NCBI GenBank assembly: GCA_964428215.1
Contig: CAYRXO010000147.1
Location: 1 to 8,974, forward strand
Source of the DNA: Accumulibacter sp964428215
Lineage (GTDB): Bacteria > Pseudomonadota > Gammaproteobacteria > Burkholderiales > Rhodocyclaceae
Length of the DNA: 8,974 bases
Reading direction: 5' to 3'
The notes under the pieces were generated by a model. It had not been told where the DNA came from, searched no databases, and worked only from the letters and a program-made list of their open reading frames with translations. Of this stretch, positions 1-8,974 are shown in pieces. The first letter of the stretch is position 1. Every line of letters begins with the position of its first letter. The position numbers and the translations under genes are program-made.

Positions 1-150
1 TCAGGATATCGCTGATGCGGCCATTGAAGCGTTCGACCATGCCGTTGGTTTGCGGTGTTCCCGGTTCCGTCAGGCGTTCAGTCTGAGCCATTTGCCGAGC
101 ATGCTGCAGGTCGTGGTCGTGCGTTCGCTTCTTCGTCCTTGCTGCGCGTG
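1..150 (-). pseudogene. IS481-family transposase remnant (C-terminal part, cut by window edge)
   Basis: Read on the minus strand, the first 60 or so bases encode PQTNGMVERFNGRISDIL, preceded by ERLTEPGT. This is the signature around the catalytic Glu of the DDE (rve) integrase core in IS481-type transposases, where a P-x-TPQTNGMVERFNGRI block is typical. The similarity is clear from about position 90 down to 1 and fades to the right. The frame stays open back to a stop at 245-247, but the residues beyond about 150 are basic and low in complexity and do not resemble the N-terminal helix-turn-helix or the first catalytic Asp residues. The gene therefore seems to have lost its 5' part, and its 3' end lies outside the window. 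No terminal inverted repeat was recognised. The right boundary is approximate. Confidence 0.72.
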
Positions 151-298
151 GTGGCGGCAAGTCGTGACGGGACGACCGATCGGAGCCGCATTTTCGCGCT
201 CGTTTTCCGACGCGGATTGCCACGCGGAGCGGCTGGAAATGGCATTACAATCGATATATCCGCTTCCTGCTGCAGAGCAAAAGCAAGTATCCGGTATC

Positions 299-303
299 GA
301 GGA
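299..303 (+). promoter_or_regulatory. Ribosome binding site of the hemerythrin kinase gene
   Basis: A GAGGA element lies six bases before the ATG at 310. It supports that start over the open frame that continues upstream to about position 55, whose extra 85 residues would overlap the transposase remnant and resemble no domain. A TACAAT hexamer at 246-251 could be a -10 element, but no -35 match lies at a suitable distance, so no promoter is called. Confidence 0.6.
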
Positions 304-309
304 AAACGC

Positions 310-1848
310 ATGACCCTGATGAAATGGAGCGCCCATTTCCTGACCGGGATGGATCTGGTTGACCAGCAACACCGGCAACTGGTCGAACTGGTCAACGCCG
401 TTGCGCCCAGTTTGTCGCGCAACAAGGCAACGCTTCGCGAATGCCTGGCGTTGATCGACCGGCTGACCGACTATGCCGCGACGCACTTTCGAACTGAAGA
501 AGAGTACATGCGGCAAGCCGGACTGAGCGACAGCGCGCGCATGCAGGAACACGTGCGTATGCATCAGGGTTTCGCCGAGGATGTCGCGCGCATGCGGCAA
601 CAGGTGGAGGCCGGTGTTGCGCTGGACGGCGAACCGACGATGCGCTTCCTGGCCAGCTGGTTGACCTTCCACATTCTCGTCGAAGACCGGGAAATGACGC
701 ACGAATTGCAGCGCGCGGCGCAGGAACGCGGCGAAGCGTGGCCGCTGCGGGTCCCGGCAGAGCACGCGGGCAGAAGCGCGCGCGACGGCGCGGCGAATGC
801 CGTGCTGGTCGACGCCCTGATCGATCTGTTCAGCGTCGTTTCGCAACGCAATCGCGCGCTGGTCGAGACGAACGCCAGGCTGAAGGCGGCTCAGGCGCAA
901 CTGGCGGAGCTGAACAGCGATCTCGAGATCCAGGTCGACGGGCGCACCCGACAATTGCAGCAGACTAATCTCGATCTGTTGCGCGAGCAGGCTTCGCTGC
1001 AACGGGCGATGGAAACCATCGAGCAGACGCAGGGACAACTGCTGCAATCCGAGAAAATGGCCGCCGTCGGTCAACTGGCCGCCGGCGTGGCGCACGAGAT
1101 CAACAACCCGACCGGTTTTGTCAGTTCGAATCTCGGCTCATTGCGCCGCTATCTCGAGCAGTTGCTGGCGGTGATCGATACCGACGAGCAGGCGATTGCC
1201 GCGCTGCCCGCCACCCACCCGGCGCGACAGGCCGCCGAAGCGCGTCGGCAGGAGGCGGAACTCGCTTTCCTGCGCGAGGACATTCCCAATCTGCTCGAAG
1301 AATCGGCCGAAGGGCTGAGCCGCGTGCGCAAGATCGTCGCCGACCTGAAAGATTTTTCGCGCATGGACGAGGCGGAAATCCAGGAAGCCGACCTCAACCA
1401 GGGGTTGGAGAGCACGCTCAACGTCGTCGCCAACGAATTGAAATACAAGGCCAAGGTCGTGCGTGCCTTGGGCGACCTGCCGAAAGTGCGCTGCCGTCCG
1501 GCGCAGATCAACCAGGTGTTCATGAACCTGCTGGTGAACGCCGGTCAGGCGATTGACAGCGCCGGCACGATCACCTTGCGCACCGGGCACGAAGGGTCTT
1601 GCGTATGGATCGAAATCGAGGATACCGGCAAGGGCATGACGCCCGAGGTGCGCCATCGGCTGTTCGAACCTTTTTTCACCACCAAACCGATGGGCAAGGG
1701 TACCGGACTCGGCTTGTCGATTTCGCGTGACATCATCCATCGCCATCAAGGGACGATCACCGTCGATAGCGAAGCGGGTGTCGGCACGCGCTTCCTGATC
1801 CGTCTGCCGATCGCCGGTCCGGGGCAAGCTTGCGAGCCGCCGCGATGA
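310..1848 (+). CDS. Hemerythrin-domain sensor histidine kinase (soluble, no receiver)
   Basis: This 512-residue protein probably senses O2, NO or redox state through a di-iron centre and autophosphorylates on His. Residues 1-135 form a bacteriohemerythrin domain with every expected iron ligand: His21, His59, Glu63, His81, His85, His121 and Asp126, at spacings close to those of methanotroph bacteriohemerythrin. Residues 165-250 are a long heptad-rich coiled coil. The HisKA H-box is AHEINNP with His262. The ATPase domain has an N-box (Asn406 to Asn410), a G1 box (DTGKGM, 438-443), an F box (FEPFF, 452-456) and a G2 box (GKGTGLGLS, 462-470). The two DHp helices are separated by an insert of roughly 60 residues, as in many kinases of the HEINNP class. 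There is no membrane segment or signal peptide, so it is cytoplasmic. The ATG at 310 is preferred for its Shine-Dalgarno; the ATG at 319 is a weaker alternative. The stop overlaps the next gene's start. The family call is firm; the ligand is inferred. Confidence 0.93.
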   Translation: MTLMKWSAHFLTGMDLVDQQHRQLVELVNAVAPSLSRNKATLRECLALIDRLTDYAATHFRTEEEYMRQAGLSDSARMQEHVRMHQGFAEDVARMRQQVEAGVALDGEPTMRFLASWLTFHILVEDREMTHELQRAAQERGEAWPLRVPAEHAGRSARDGAANAVLVDALIDLFSVVSQRNRALVETNARLKAAQAQLAELNSDLEIQVDGRTRQLQQTNLDLLREQASLQRAMETIEQTQGQLLQSEKMAAVGQLAAGVAHEINNPTGFVSSNLGSLRRYLEQLLAVIDTDEQAIAALPATHPARQAAEARRQEAELAFLREDIPNLLEESAEGLSRVRKIVADLKDFSRMDEAEIQEADLNQGLESTLNVVANELKYKAKVVRALGDLPKVRCRPAQINQVFMNLLVNAGQAIDSAGTITLRTGHEGSCVWIEIEDTGKGMTPEVRHRLFEPFFTTKPMGKGTGLGLSISRDIIHRHQGTITVDSEAGVGTRFLIRLPIAGPGQACEPPR

Positions 1849-4325
1849 GTCCTCCGCTCGTCGGCGGCGAGGCGACGTCAATCTACGACCTGCTCGGCTG
1901 CATCGTCATGCGTCTGGATAGCCAGTTGCAGGTCTGGTACGTCAATTCCTACGGTTTGCGGCTGCTCGGCTACAGCCGTCTCGGACAACTGTTCAAGAAG
2001 CCGCTCGCCAGCCTGCTGATTCCCGCGGCGACGCAGACCACCGAATTTCTGGCGCAGATCAGCGATATCGGCGCACACGGACTGGTCCGCCAGATCGAGG
2101 CGCCGATGCTCGCCGCCGACGGAAAACGCTTGTGGGTATCGTGGACCATCGAACATCGCGGCGACAGCGAGTCGCATCTGGCGCCGATCTTTCTCGTCGG
2201 CGCCGACGTGACGCATCTGCGCGAAAGCGTCGAAGCGTCGCGGCTGTTTCGCGACATTGCCGAAAGCAGCCCGCTGGCGATCCTGATCACCGACGCCGAG
2301 TGGAAAATCCGCTTCGTCAATCCGGCGGCGTTGGCGATGAGCGGCTATTCGGCGGCCGAGGTGCTCGGTCAGCCGCCGCGCATGTTCCGCTCGGGAATGA
2401 CGCCCGACGAAACCTACCGCTCGATGTGGGCCGCCTTCGACGCCGGCAGCAGCTGGAGTGGCGAATTCATCAACCGGCGCAAGGACGGCGTGCTGTACGT
2501 CGAAAAAAAATACATCACGCCGATTCCCGGTCGCGACGGGGCGGTCGGTTACTACTTTTCGATTGGCGAGGATCAGTCGCGGCAGCATGAATTCGAGCGC
2601 CGCATCGAGGCGATGAGCCATACCGATTTGCTAACCGGGCTGCCGAATCGGCGAGGATTTCTGCGCGCTTTGGACGAGGCGATCGATCAGGGTCCGGCCG
2701 GCCGTGGGCTGATGATCTTCGCCATCGACATCGATGAATTCGAAACGCTCAACCGCGTCCTGGGTAGCGAGCGCGCCGATCAGGTGTTGAAATTGCTCGG
2801 CAGCCGCGTGCGCGACGGCTTGTCCTGGCGTGAAAAGACCGTCGTGGCGCGTCTGGGGAGCGATGAGTTCGGCATTTTGCTGCCTCTCGCCGAAGCGCCG
2901 AGCGAAAGCGACTGCGCCGAAGTGGCCAACCGCTTGCTTGCCGCGATCCGTCAGCCTTTCGTTGTCGACGAGCGGCCGACGCAGATCAGCGTTTCGATCG
3001 GCATCGCCTGCTATCCGTACGACGGCATCGACGCCGGCGAGCTGCTCGGCAACGCCGCCAGCGCAACGCAGAAAGCGAAACGCGCCGGCGGCGATGGCGT
3101 CGCCCGCTTCGATTCGGCGCTGGCACGCGCCGACTTCAGCGCGCGCGACCTGCTCGTCGATCTGCGCGACGTCGTCGCCCGCCACGAGTTGTTCCTTCTC
3201 TATCAGCCGCAGATCAGCCTGCGCACCGGCGCCATCATCGGCCTCGAGGCGCTCGTTCGCTGGCAACATCCGCTGCACGGCATGATCCCGCCGGGCGACT
3301 GCATTCCCGCCGCCGAGGAAACGGGCTATATCATCGGTATCGGCGATTGGGTGATCGCCGAAGCCTGCCGGCAGATGCGCCGCTGGCTCGACGCCGGCTG
3401 GCCGCCGTTGAAAGTGGCGGTCAACCTTTCAGCACGGCAGTTCCGCTTCAGCAATCTCTGCCTGTCGGTTGCCGATGCGCTGGCGGCGAGCCGCATTCCG
3501 CCCGCCATGCTGGAACTGGAAATCACCGAAGGCGCGATGATGCAGGACTTGGCGTCGGCGATCCGTACCACCGAACGGCTGAAGACGCTCGGCGTCGGCC
3601 TGTCGCTCGACGATTTCGGTACCGGCTACTCGTCGCTGGCCTATCTGTCGCGCTTCCCGATCGACATGGTGAAGATCGACCAGTCCTTCGTCCGTGACAT
3701 CGTCAGCAATCCGAACAATGCCGCCATCGCCCAGGCGATCATCGCCATGGCGCACAAGCTCGGCAAAGTGGCGCTCGCCGAGGGCATCGAGACCGAGGAA
3801 CAGATGTATTACCTGCGCCGTCACGGTTGCGACGAGATGCAGGGCTTTTATTTTTCGCGGCCCTTGACGGCCGAGGGAATCACCGCGCTGCGCCAGCGCG
3901 ACAGCCGCATCCATTTTCACATCCAGGCGGACGAAACGCCGCCGACGGTACTGCTGGTCGACGACGAGCCGAACGTGCTGGCGGCGTTGCGCCGCTTGTT
4001 ACGCCGCGACGGCTACCGGGTATTGCTCGCCGACAGCGCCGAGGCGGCGATGGCCACCCTGGCGCGGGAAACGGTGCAGGTGATCGTCTCGGATCAGAAG
4101 ATGCCGTCGATGGGGGGGGTCGAATTCTTCTCGCGCATCCGTTCCTTGCACCCGGAAACGGTACGCCTGGTTCTCTCCGGGATTTCCGAAGTCGGCGTGC
4201 TCACCGACGCGATCAACAAGGGGGCGATCTACAAGTATCTGAACAAGCCTTGGGACGACGAGCTCTTCCGCAATGAAATCAGCGAGGCCTTCCGCTACTG
4301 GCGGGAGCGCTTCAGCAAAATCTGA
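1845..4325 (+). CDS. PAS-PAS-GGDEF(degenerate)-EAL-REC c-di-GMP phosphodiesterase
   Basis: This 826-residue cytoplasmic protein probably hydrolyses c-di-GMP. Domains in order: PAS 12-125, PAS 132-245, GGDEF 256-425, EAL 432-685 and a C-terminal receiver 700-820. The EAL catalytic set is complete: Glu468 (EALVRW), Asn527, Glu559 (EITE), Asp589-Asp590 (DDFGTG), Lys610, Glu646, Glu649 and Gln666. The GGDEF motif reads GSDEF (338-342). The first metal Asp295, Asn303 and Asp312 remain, but the usual FK-x-IND reads FETLNR, and the inhibitory RxxD reads REKT, so cyclase activity is doubtful and an allosteric GTP-binding role is possible. The receiver has Asp706-Asp707, phospho-acceptor Asp750, Ser778 and Lys801, with the KPWDD ending typical of HupR/RpfG-type receivers. 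The ATG at 1845 forms an ATGA overlap with the kinase stop, implying translational coupling; a TTG at 1830 is less likely. Runs of eight A (2503-2510) and eight G (4112-4119) lie in the frame. Confidence 0.93.
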   Translation: MSPPLVGGEATSIYDLLGCIVMRLDSQLQVWYVNSYGLRLLGYSRLGQLFKKPLASLLIPAATQTTEFLAQISDIGAHGLVRQIEAPMLAADGKRLWVSWTIEHRGDSESHLAPIFLVGADVTHLRESVEASRLFRDIAESSPLAILITDAEWKIRFVNPAALAMSGYSAAEVLGQPPRMFRSGMTPDETYRSMWAAFDAGSSWSGEFINRRKDGVLYVEKKYITPIPGRDGAVGYYFSIGEDQSRQHEFERRIEAMSHTDLLTGLPNRRGFLRALDEAIDQGPAGRGLMIFAIDIDEFETLNRVLGSERADQVLKLLGSRVRDGLSWREKTVVARLGSDEFGILLPLAEAPSESDCAEVANRLLAAIRQPFVVDERPTQISVSIGIACYPYDGIDAGELLGNAASATQKAKRAGGDGVARFDSALARADFSARDLLVDLRDVVARHELFLLYQPQISLRTGAIIGLEALVRWQHPLHGMIPPGDCIPAAEETGYIIGIGDWVIAEACRQMRRWLDAGWPPLKVAVNLSARQFRFSNLCLSVADALAASRIPPAMLELEITEGAMMQDLASAIRTTERLKTLGVGLSLDDFGTGYSSLAYLSRFPIDMVKIDQSFVRDIVSNPNNAAIAQAIIAMAHKLGKVALAEGIETEEQMYYLRRHGCDEMQGFYFSRPLTAEGITALRQRDSRIHFHIQADETPPTVLLVDDEPNVLAALRRLLRRDGYRVLLADSAEAAMATLARETVQVIVSDQKMPSMGGVEFFSRIRSLHPETVRLVLSGISEVGVLTDAINKGAIYKYLNKPWDDELFRNEISEAFRYWRERFSKI

Positions 4326-4330
4326 GCACG

Positions 4331-4372
4331 CCGGCGATCTGCTCATGGCGATGATTTTCCTGCGCTCGCCGG
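4331..4372 (+). repeat. Inverted repeat in the gap between the two phosphodiesterase genes
   Basis: CCGGCGA at 4331-4337 is perfectly complemented by TCGCCGG at 4366-4372, giving a 7-bp GC-rich stem with a 28-base loop. It sits just after the first phosphodiesterase stop and ends six bases before the GGGG (4379-4382) that precedes the next ATG at 4390. No T-run follows, so it is not a classic terminator. It may stabilise the mRNA or affect translation of the second gene, or be chance in GC-rich sequence. Confidence 0.35.
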
Positions 4373-4389
4373 TCTGACGGGGTTTTGCC

Positions 4390-6972
<2,583 letters not shown>

Positions 6973-6989
6973 TTCATCCGACCATGCCG

Positions 6990-7000
6990 GGTGAAACACC
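6990..7000 (+). other. Small perfect hairpin before the EEP-family gene
   Basis: GGTG-AAA-CACC can form a 4-bp stem with a 3-base loop in the 51-base gap between the second phosphodiesterase and the EEP-family gene. It has no T-run and is too short for a terminator. It also covers the GTG at 6991, an alternative but poorly supported start of the next gene. Its function is unknown and it may be chance. Confidence 0.2.
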
Positions 7001-7013
7001 ATCGATTACGCTC

Positions 7014-7017
7014 AGGG
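7014..7017 (+). promoter_or_regulatory. Ribosome binding site that sets the EEP-family gene start
   Basis: AGGG lies six bases before the ATG at 7024. This favours the ATG over the in-frame GTG at 6991, which would add 11 residues (KHHRLRSGLR after the initiator) that precede the family's usual N-terminal beta strand MKLKVATYNI. Confidence 0.55.
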
Positions 7018-7023
7018 CTGCGC

Positions 7024-7830
7024 ATGAAACTGAAGGTTGCCACCTATAATATCCATAAAGGCGTTACAGGGTTGCGCAGGCGGCCGCGTATCCATGATGT
7101 CCGCCAAGCGCTGCAGGCGATCGACGCCGATATCGTCTTCCTGCAGGAAGTGCAGGATCGGAATGAGCGCCTGGCGAGGCATCCGGATTATCCGGACAGC
7201 ACGCAGCTCGACTTTCTGGCTTCCGGTGCCTATGCGCATCACGCCTACGGGATGAATGCCGTCTATCCGCATGGCCATCATGGCAACGCCATTCTCTCGC
7301 GGCAGCCAATCGTCCGTTCAAGCAATTACGACATTTCCGATCACGTGCTGGAAAAGCGCGGGCTGCTGCACGCGGTGACCTCGCGCGGACGCGGCAAAGA
7401 TCTGCACCTGATCTGTGTGCATTTCGGTCTGATCAAACGCAGCCGGCTGCGCCAGGCCGAGTACCTGATCGATTTCGTTCGGCGGGAAGTGCCGCCGCAA
7501 GCGCCGTTGATCATCGCCGGCGACTTCAACGACTGGCAGAAGCGCGTCGACGAAGTGCTGCGCGACCGTCTGGCGGTCGTTGAAGTGACCGTTGCGGCGC
7601 GCAGCGAGACAGCCGCGGAGGGCAACGTCATTGACCGTCTGTTGGCTTGGCGTCCGAACAACGACATGCCACAGAACGTAGCGCGCACCTTTCCCAGCTT
7701 CGCTCCCTGGTTGACGCTTGACCGCATCTATGTGCGCGGTCTGCGCGTGCTCGACATGAGCGTTCCACAAGGCCTGAACTGGGCTCGTTACTCCGACCAT
7801 GCGCCGTTGATCGCCGAACTGGAGCTGTAG
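7024..7830 (+). CDS. Endonuclease/exonuclease/phosphatase (EEP) family protein, YbhP-like
   Basis: This 268-residue protein belongs to the Mg2+-dependent EEP fold, which includes DNase I-like nucleases and phospholipid or inositol phosphatases. The family motifs are all present: YNIHKG with Asn9, LQEVQ with Glu42, HGHHGNAILSR (83-93), VHFGL with His133, GDFND with Asp167 and Asn169, LDRIYV with Asp233, and SDHAPL with Asp258 and His259. The length matches single-domain members such as E. coli YbhP, which I recall lying beside the cardiolipin synthase gene clsB (ybhO). No such gene lies next to it here. There is no signal peptide, so a cytoplasmic location is likely. The substrate cannot be read from sequence; nucleic acid or phospholipid are both possible. 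It lies 51 bases after the second phosphodiesterase on the same strand and could be read through from that cluster. The intergenic sequence shows no clear promoter or terminator. Confidence 0.88.
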   Translation: MKLKVATYNIHKGVTGLRRRPRIHDVRQALQAIDADIVFLQEVQDRNERLARHPDYPDSTQLDFLASGAYAHHAYGMNAVYPHGHHGNAILSRQPIVRSSNYDISDHVLEKRGLLHAVTSRGRGKDLHLICVHFGLIKRSRLRQAEYLIDFVRREVPPQAPLIIAGDFNDWQKRVDEVLRDRLAVVEVTVAARSETAAEGNVIDRLLAWRPNNDMPQNVARTFPSFAPWLTLDRIYVRGLRVLDMSVPQGLNWARYSDHAPLIAELEL

Positions 7831-7853
7831 GGTAAGGGAGCGAGTTCGCTACG

Positions 7854-7887
7854 CCGGGCGTCTCCGCCGGAATCGGCTGCGATTTTT
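7854..7887 (+). terminator. Possible terminator after the EEP-family gene
   Basis: CCGGGCG-TCTC-CGCCGG (7854-7870) folds into a six-pair GC stem with one bulged G, just after a weaker AGCG-AGTT-CGCT hairpin (7839-7850). An alternative GCCG-GAAT-CGGC stem (7866-7877) is followed five bases later by TTTTT at 7883-7887. The T-run is not immediately after the strong stem, so this is only a weak intrinsic terminator candidate. The position, between a likely operon end and glgP, fits. Confidence 0.3.
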
Positions 7888-7911
7888 GATAGATATTTTT
7901 TATGGCTGCGA
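7875..7911 (+). repeat. Short direct repeat flanking an AT-rich patch upstream of glgP
   Basis: GGCTGCGA occurs at 7875-7882 and again at 7904-7911, 29 bases apart, on either side of an AT-rich stretch (TTTTT, GATAGATA, TTTTTT) that stands out in this GC-rich region. It could be a pair of regulator sites or part of the glgP promoter region. No convincing -35/-10 pair was found. The spacing is close to three helical turns, but chance cannot be excluded. Confidence 0.25.
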
Positions 7912-8042
7912 ACGTCGGCGGTGCGATAGATGCGCACAGTCGAACATTCCTTTAGACTGGTCATCGACTCGCATCAAGGGGCTGGCGATATGCGAGGAGA
8001 CACTCCACATAACAGCAACCATAACTGGAAGAAGATGTGATC

Positions 8043-8974
8043 ATGAGCGAAAAACTGAGTGCAGAGAATGCGACCGCCAAAGAGGAGGCTGCGCGCTTGT
8101 TGCTTCACGAGGATCGGCGGACCGGCTTGGGAGTCGATGCGTTGAAACGGGCTTTCTTTGACAAACTGATGTACGTGCAGGCGCGTTTTCCCGAGGTGGC
8201 AACGCGCCGCGACTGTTTTCTGGCGCTGGCCGGCGCCGTGCGCGATCGTTTGTTGCAACGTTGGGTGCAGACGGCGCGTACTTACCGCAACCGGGGCAGC
8301 CGCACGGTGTGCTACATGTCGGCGGAGTTCCTGATCGGACCGCAACTGGCCAACAACCTCATCAATCTGGGTATTTACGATACCGCCCGACAAGCCATCC
8401 AGGAACTTGGACTGAATTTCGAAGATCTGCTCGACGAAGAAGTCGAACCCGGACTGGGTAACGGCGGTCTCGGTCGTCTGGCGGCGTGTTACCTCGATTC
8501 GCTGGCGACGCTGGAAATTCCTGCCATCGGCTACGGCATCCGTTACGAATTCGGTATTTTCACGCAGGCCATCCGCGACGGCCGGCAGGTCGAACTGACC
8601 GACAACTGGCTGCGCGGCGGCAGCCCCTGGCTGATTCACCGACCGAACATCTCCTTTGACATCAAACTCGGTGGGTACACCGAATATCAGTACGAAGCGA
8701 CTGGCACGCGCCGCTTGCGTGTGCAGTGGGTACCGGGCCGCATCGTGCGTGGCACCGCCTGGGACATGCCGGTACTCGGTTACGGGGTCAACACCCCAAA
8801 CCGTTTGCGCTTGTGGAGCGCCGAAGCGCCGGAAGCCTTTGATTTCGCCGCCTTCAACGCCGGCAATTACACGCAGGCGGTCAATGCGCAGGTCCTTTCG
8901 GAAACGTTGACCAAGGTGCTCTATCCGAACGATGAGATGGAAGCCGGCCAGACCTTGCGCCTGGAGCAGCAGTA
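8043..8974 (+). CDS. glgP: Glycogen/starch/alpha-glucan phosphorylase, N-terminal 310 residues (runs off window)
   Basis: The frame is open from 8043 to the window edge and encodes the first 310 residues of a family usually about 800-840 long. The enzyme releases glucose-1-phosphate from alpha-1,4-glucan ends using pyridoxal phosphate, in cytoplasmic glycogen breakdown. Diagnostic blocks are YMSAEFLIG (91-99), EPGLGNGGLGRLAACYLDS (135-153), GYGIRYEFGIFTQ (163-175), GYGVNTPNRLRLW (246-258), FNAGNY (271-276, often FN-x-GDY in relatives) and VLYPND (292-297). The PLP-lysine region lies beyond the edge, so catalytic integrity cannot be judged. The ATG at 8043 is preceded by GGAAGAAG (8027-8034) at good spacing, and an in-frame TAA at 8022-8024 limits upstream extension; a GTG at 8037 is possible but less likely. 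The 212-base gap upstream suggests its own promoter. The family call is very secure; the symbol glgP rests on family membership. Confidence 0.95.
   Translation, partial: MSEKLSAENATAKEEAARLLLHEDRRTGLGVDALKRAFFDKLMYVQARFPEVATRRDCFLALAGAVRDRLLQRWVQTARTYRNRGSRTVCYMSAEFLIGPQLANNLINLGIYDTARQAIQELGLNFEDLLDEEVEPGLGNGGLGRLAACYLDSLATLEIPAIGYGIRYEFGIFTQAIRDGRQVELTDNWLRGGSPWLIHRPNISFDIKLGGYTEYQYEATGTRRLRVQWVPGRIVRGTAWDMPVLGYGVNTPNRLRLWSAEAPEAFDFAAFNAGNYTQAVNAQVLSETLTKVLYPNDEMEAGQTLRLEQQ

Noticed and set aside
217..251. TTGCCA and TACAAT as a sigma-70 promoter for the kinase
   Set aside because: The spacing between the two hexamers is 23 bases, too long for a standard promoter, and no other -35 match was found.
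55..309. Upstream extension of the hemerythrin kinase reading frame
   Set aside because: The extra 85 residues match no domain, overlap the transposase remnant and lack a ribosome binding site, while the ATG at 310 has GAGGA six bases upstream and starts right at the hemerythrin fold.
1830..1844. TTG start for the first phosphodiesterase
   Set aside because: It adds only five residues and has no better ribosome binding site. The ATG at 1845 gives the common ATGA coupling with the upstream stop.
7886..8161. Possible small gene overlapping the glgP start
   Set aside because: It overlaps glgP in another frame, lacks a clear ribosome binding site, and after 8043 its translation is simply a shifted reading of the conserved phosphorylase sequence.

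Overview
The window reads like a chromosomal segment of a GC-rich betaproteobacterium, plausibly a Rhodocyclales relative. This is inferred from base composition, codon usage and the abundance of multidomain c-di-GMP proteins; no rRNA or other marker gene is present to prove it. All five intact or edge-cut genes lie on the + strand. The only minus-strand coding trace is a transposase remnant at the left edge.

Layout: (1) Positions 1 to about 150 hold the C-terminal part of an IS481-type DDE transposase on the minus strand, cut by the window edge and without its N-terminal half. (2) Positions 310-6972 hold a three-gene signalling cluster. It encodes a soluble histidine kinase with an N-terminal hemerythrin domain, then a PAS-PAS-GGDEF-EAL-REC protein whose start overlaps the kinase stop (ATGA), then a REC-PAS-GGDEF-EAL-REC protein 64 bases further on. 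(3) Positions 7024-7830 encode a YbhP-like endonuclease/exonuclease/phosphatase family protein, co-directional and 51 bases downstream. (4) After a 212-base gap with possible terminator and regulatory structure, a glycogen phosphorylase gene (glgP) starts at 8043 and runs off the right edge.

Working model: the kinase carries every hemerythrin di-iron ligand and a complete HisKA/HATPase core but no receiver, and no DNA-binding response regulator is seen in the window. The next two proteins together supply three receivers with intact phosphorylation residues, attached to two EAL domains with intact catalytic residues and two GGDEF domains with degraded active sites. The simplest reading is a cytoplasmic O2, NO or redox sensor kinase that phosphorylates two c-di-GMP phosphodiesterases directly and so lowers or tunes c-di-GMP. 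The domain content is seen in the sequence; the signal, the phosphotransfer and the direction of the effect are inferred. The YbhP-like protein and glgP have no evident link to this pathway, and glgP probably starts its own transcription unit.
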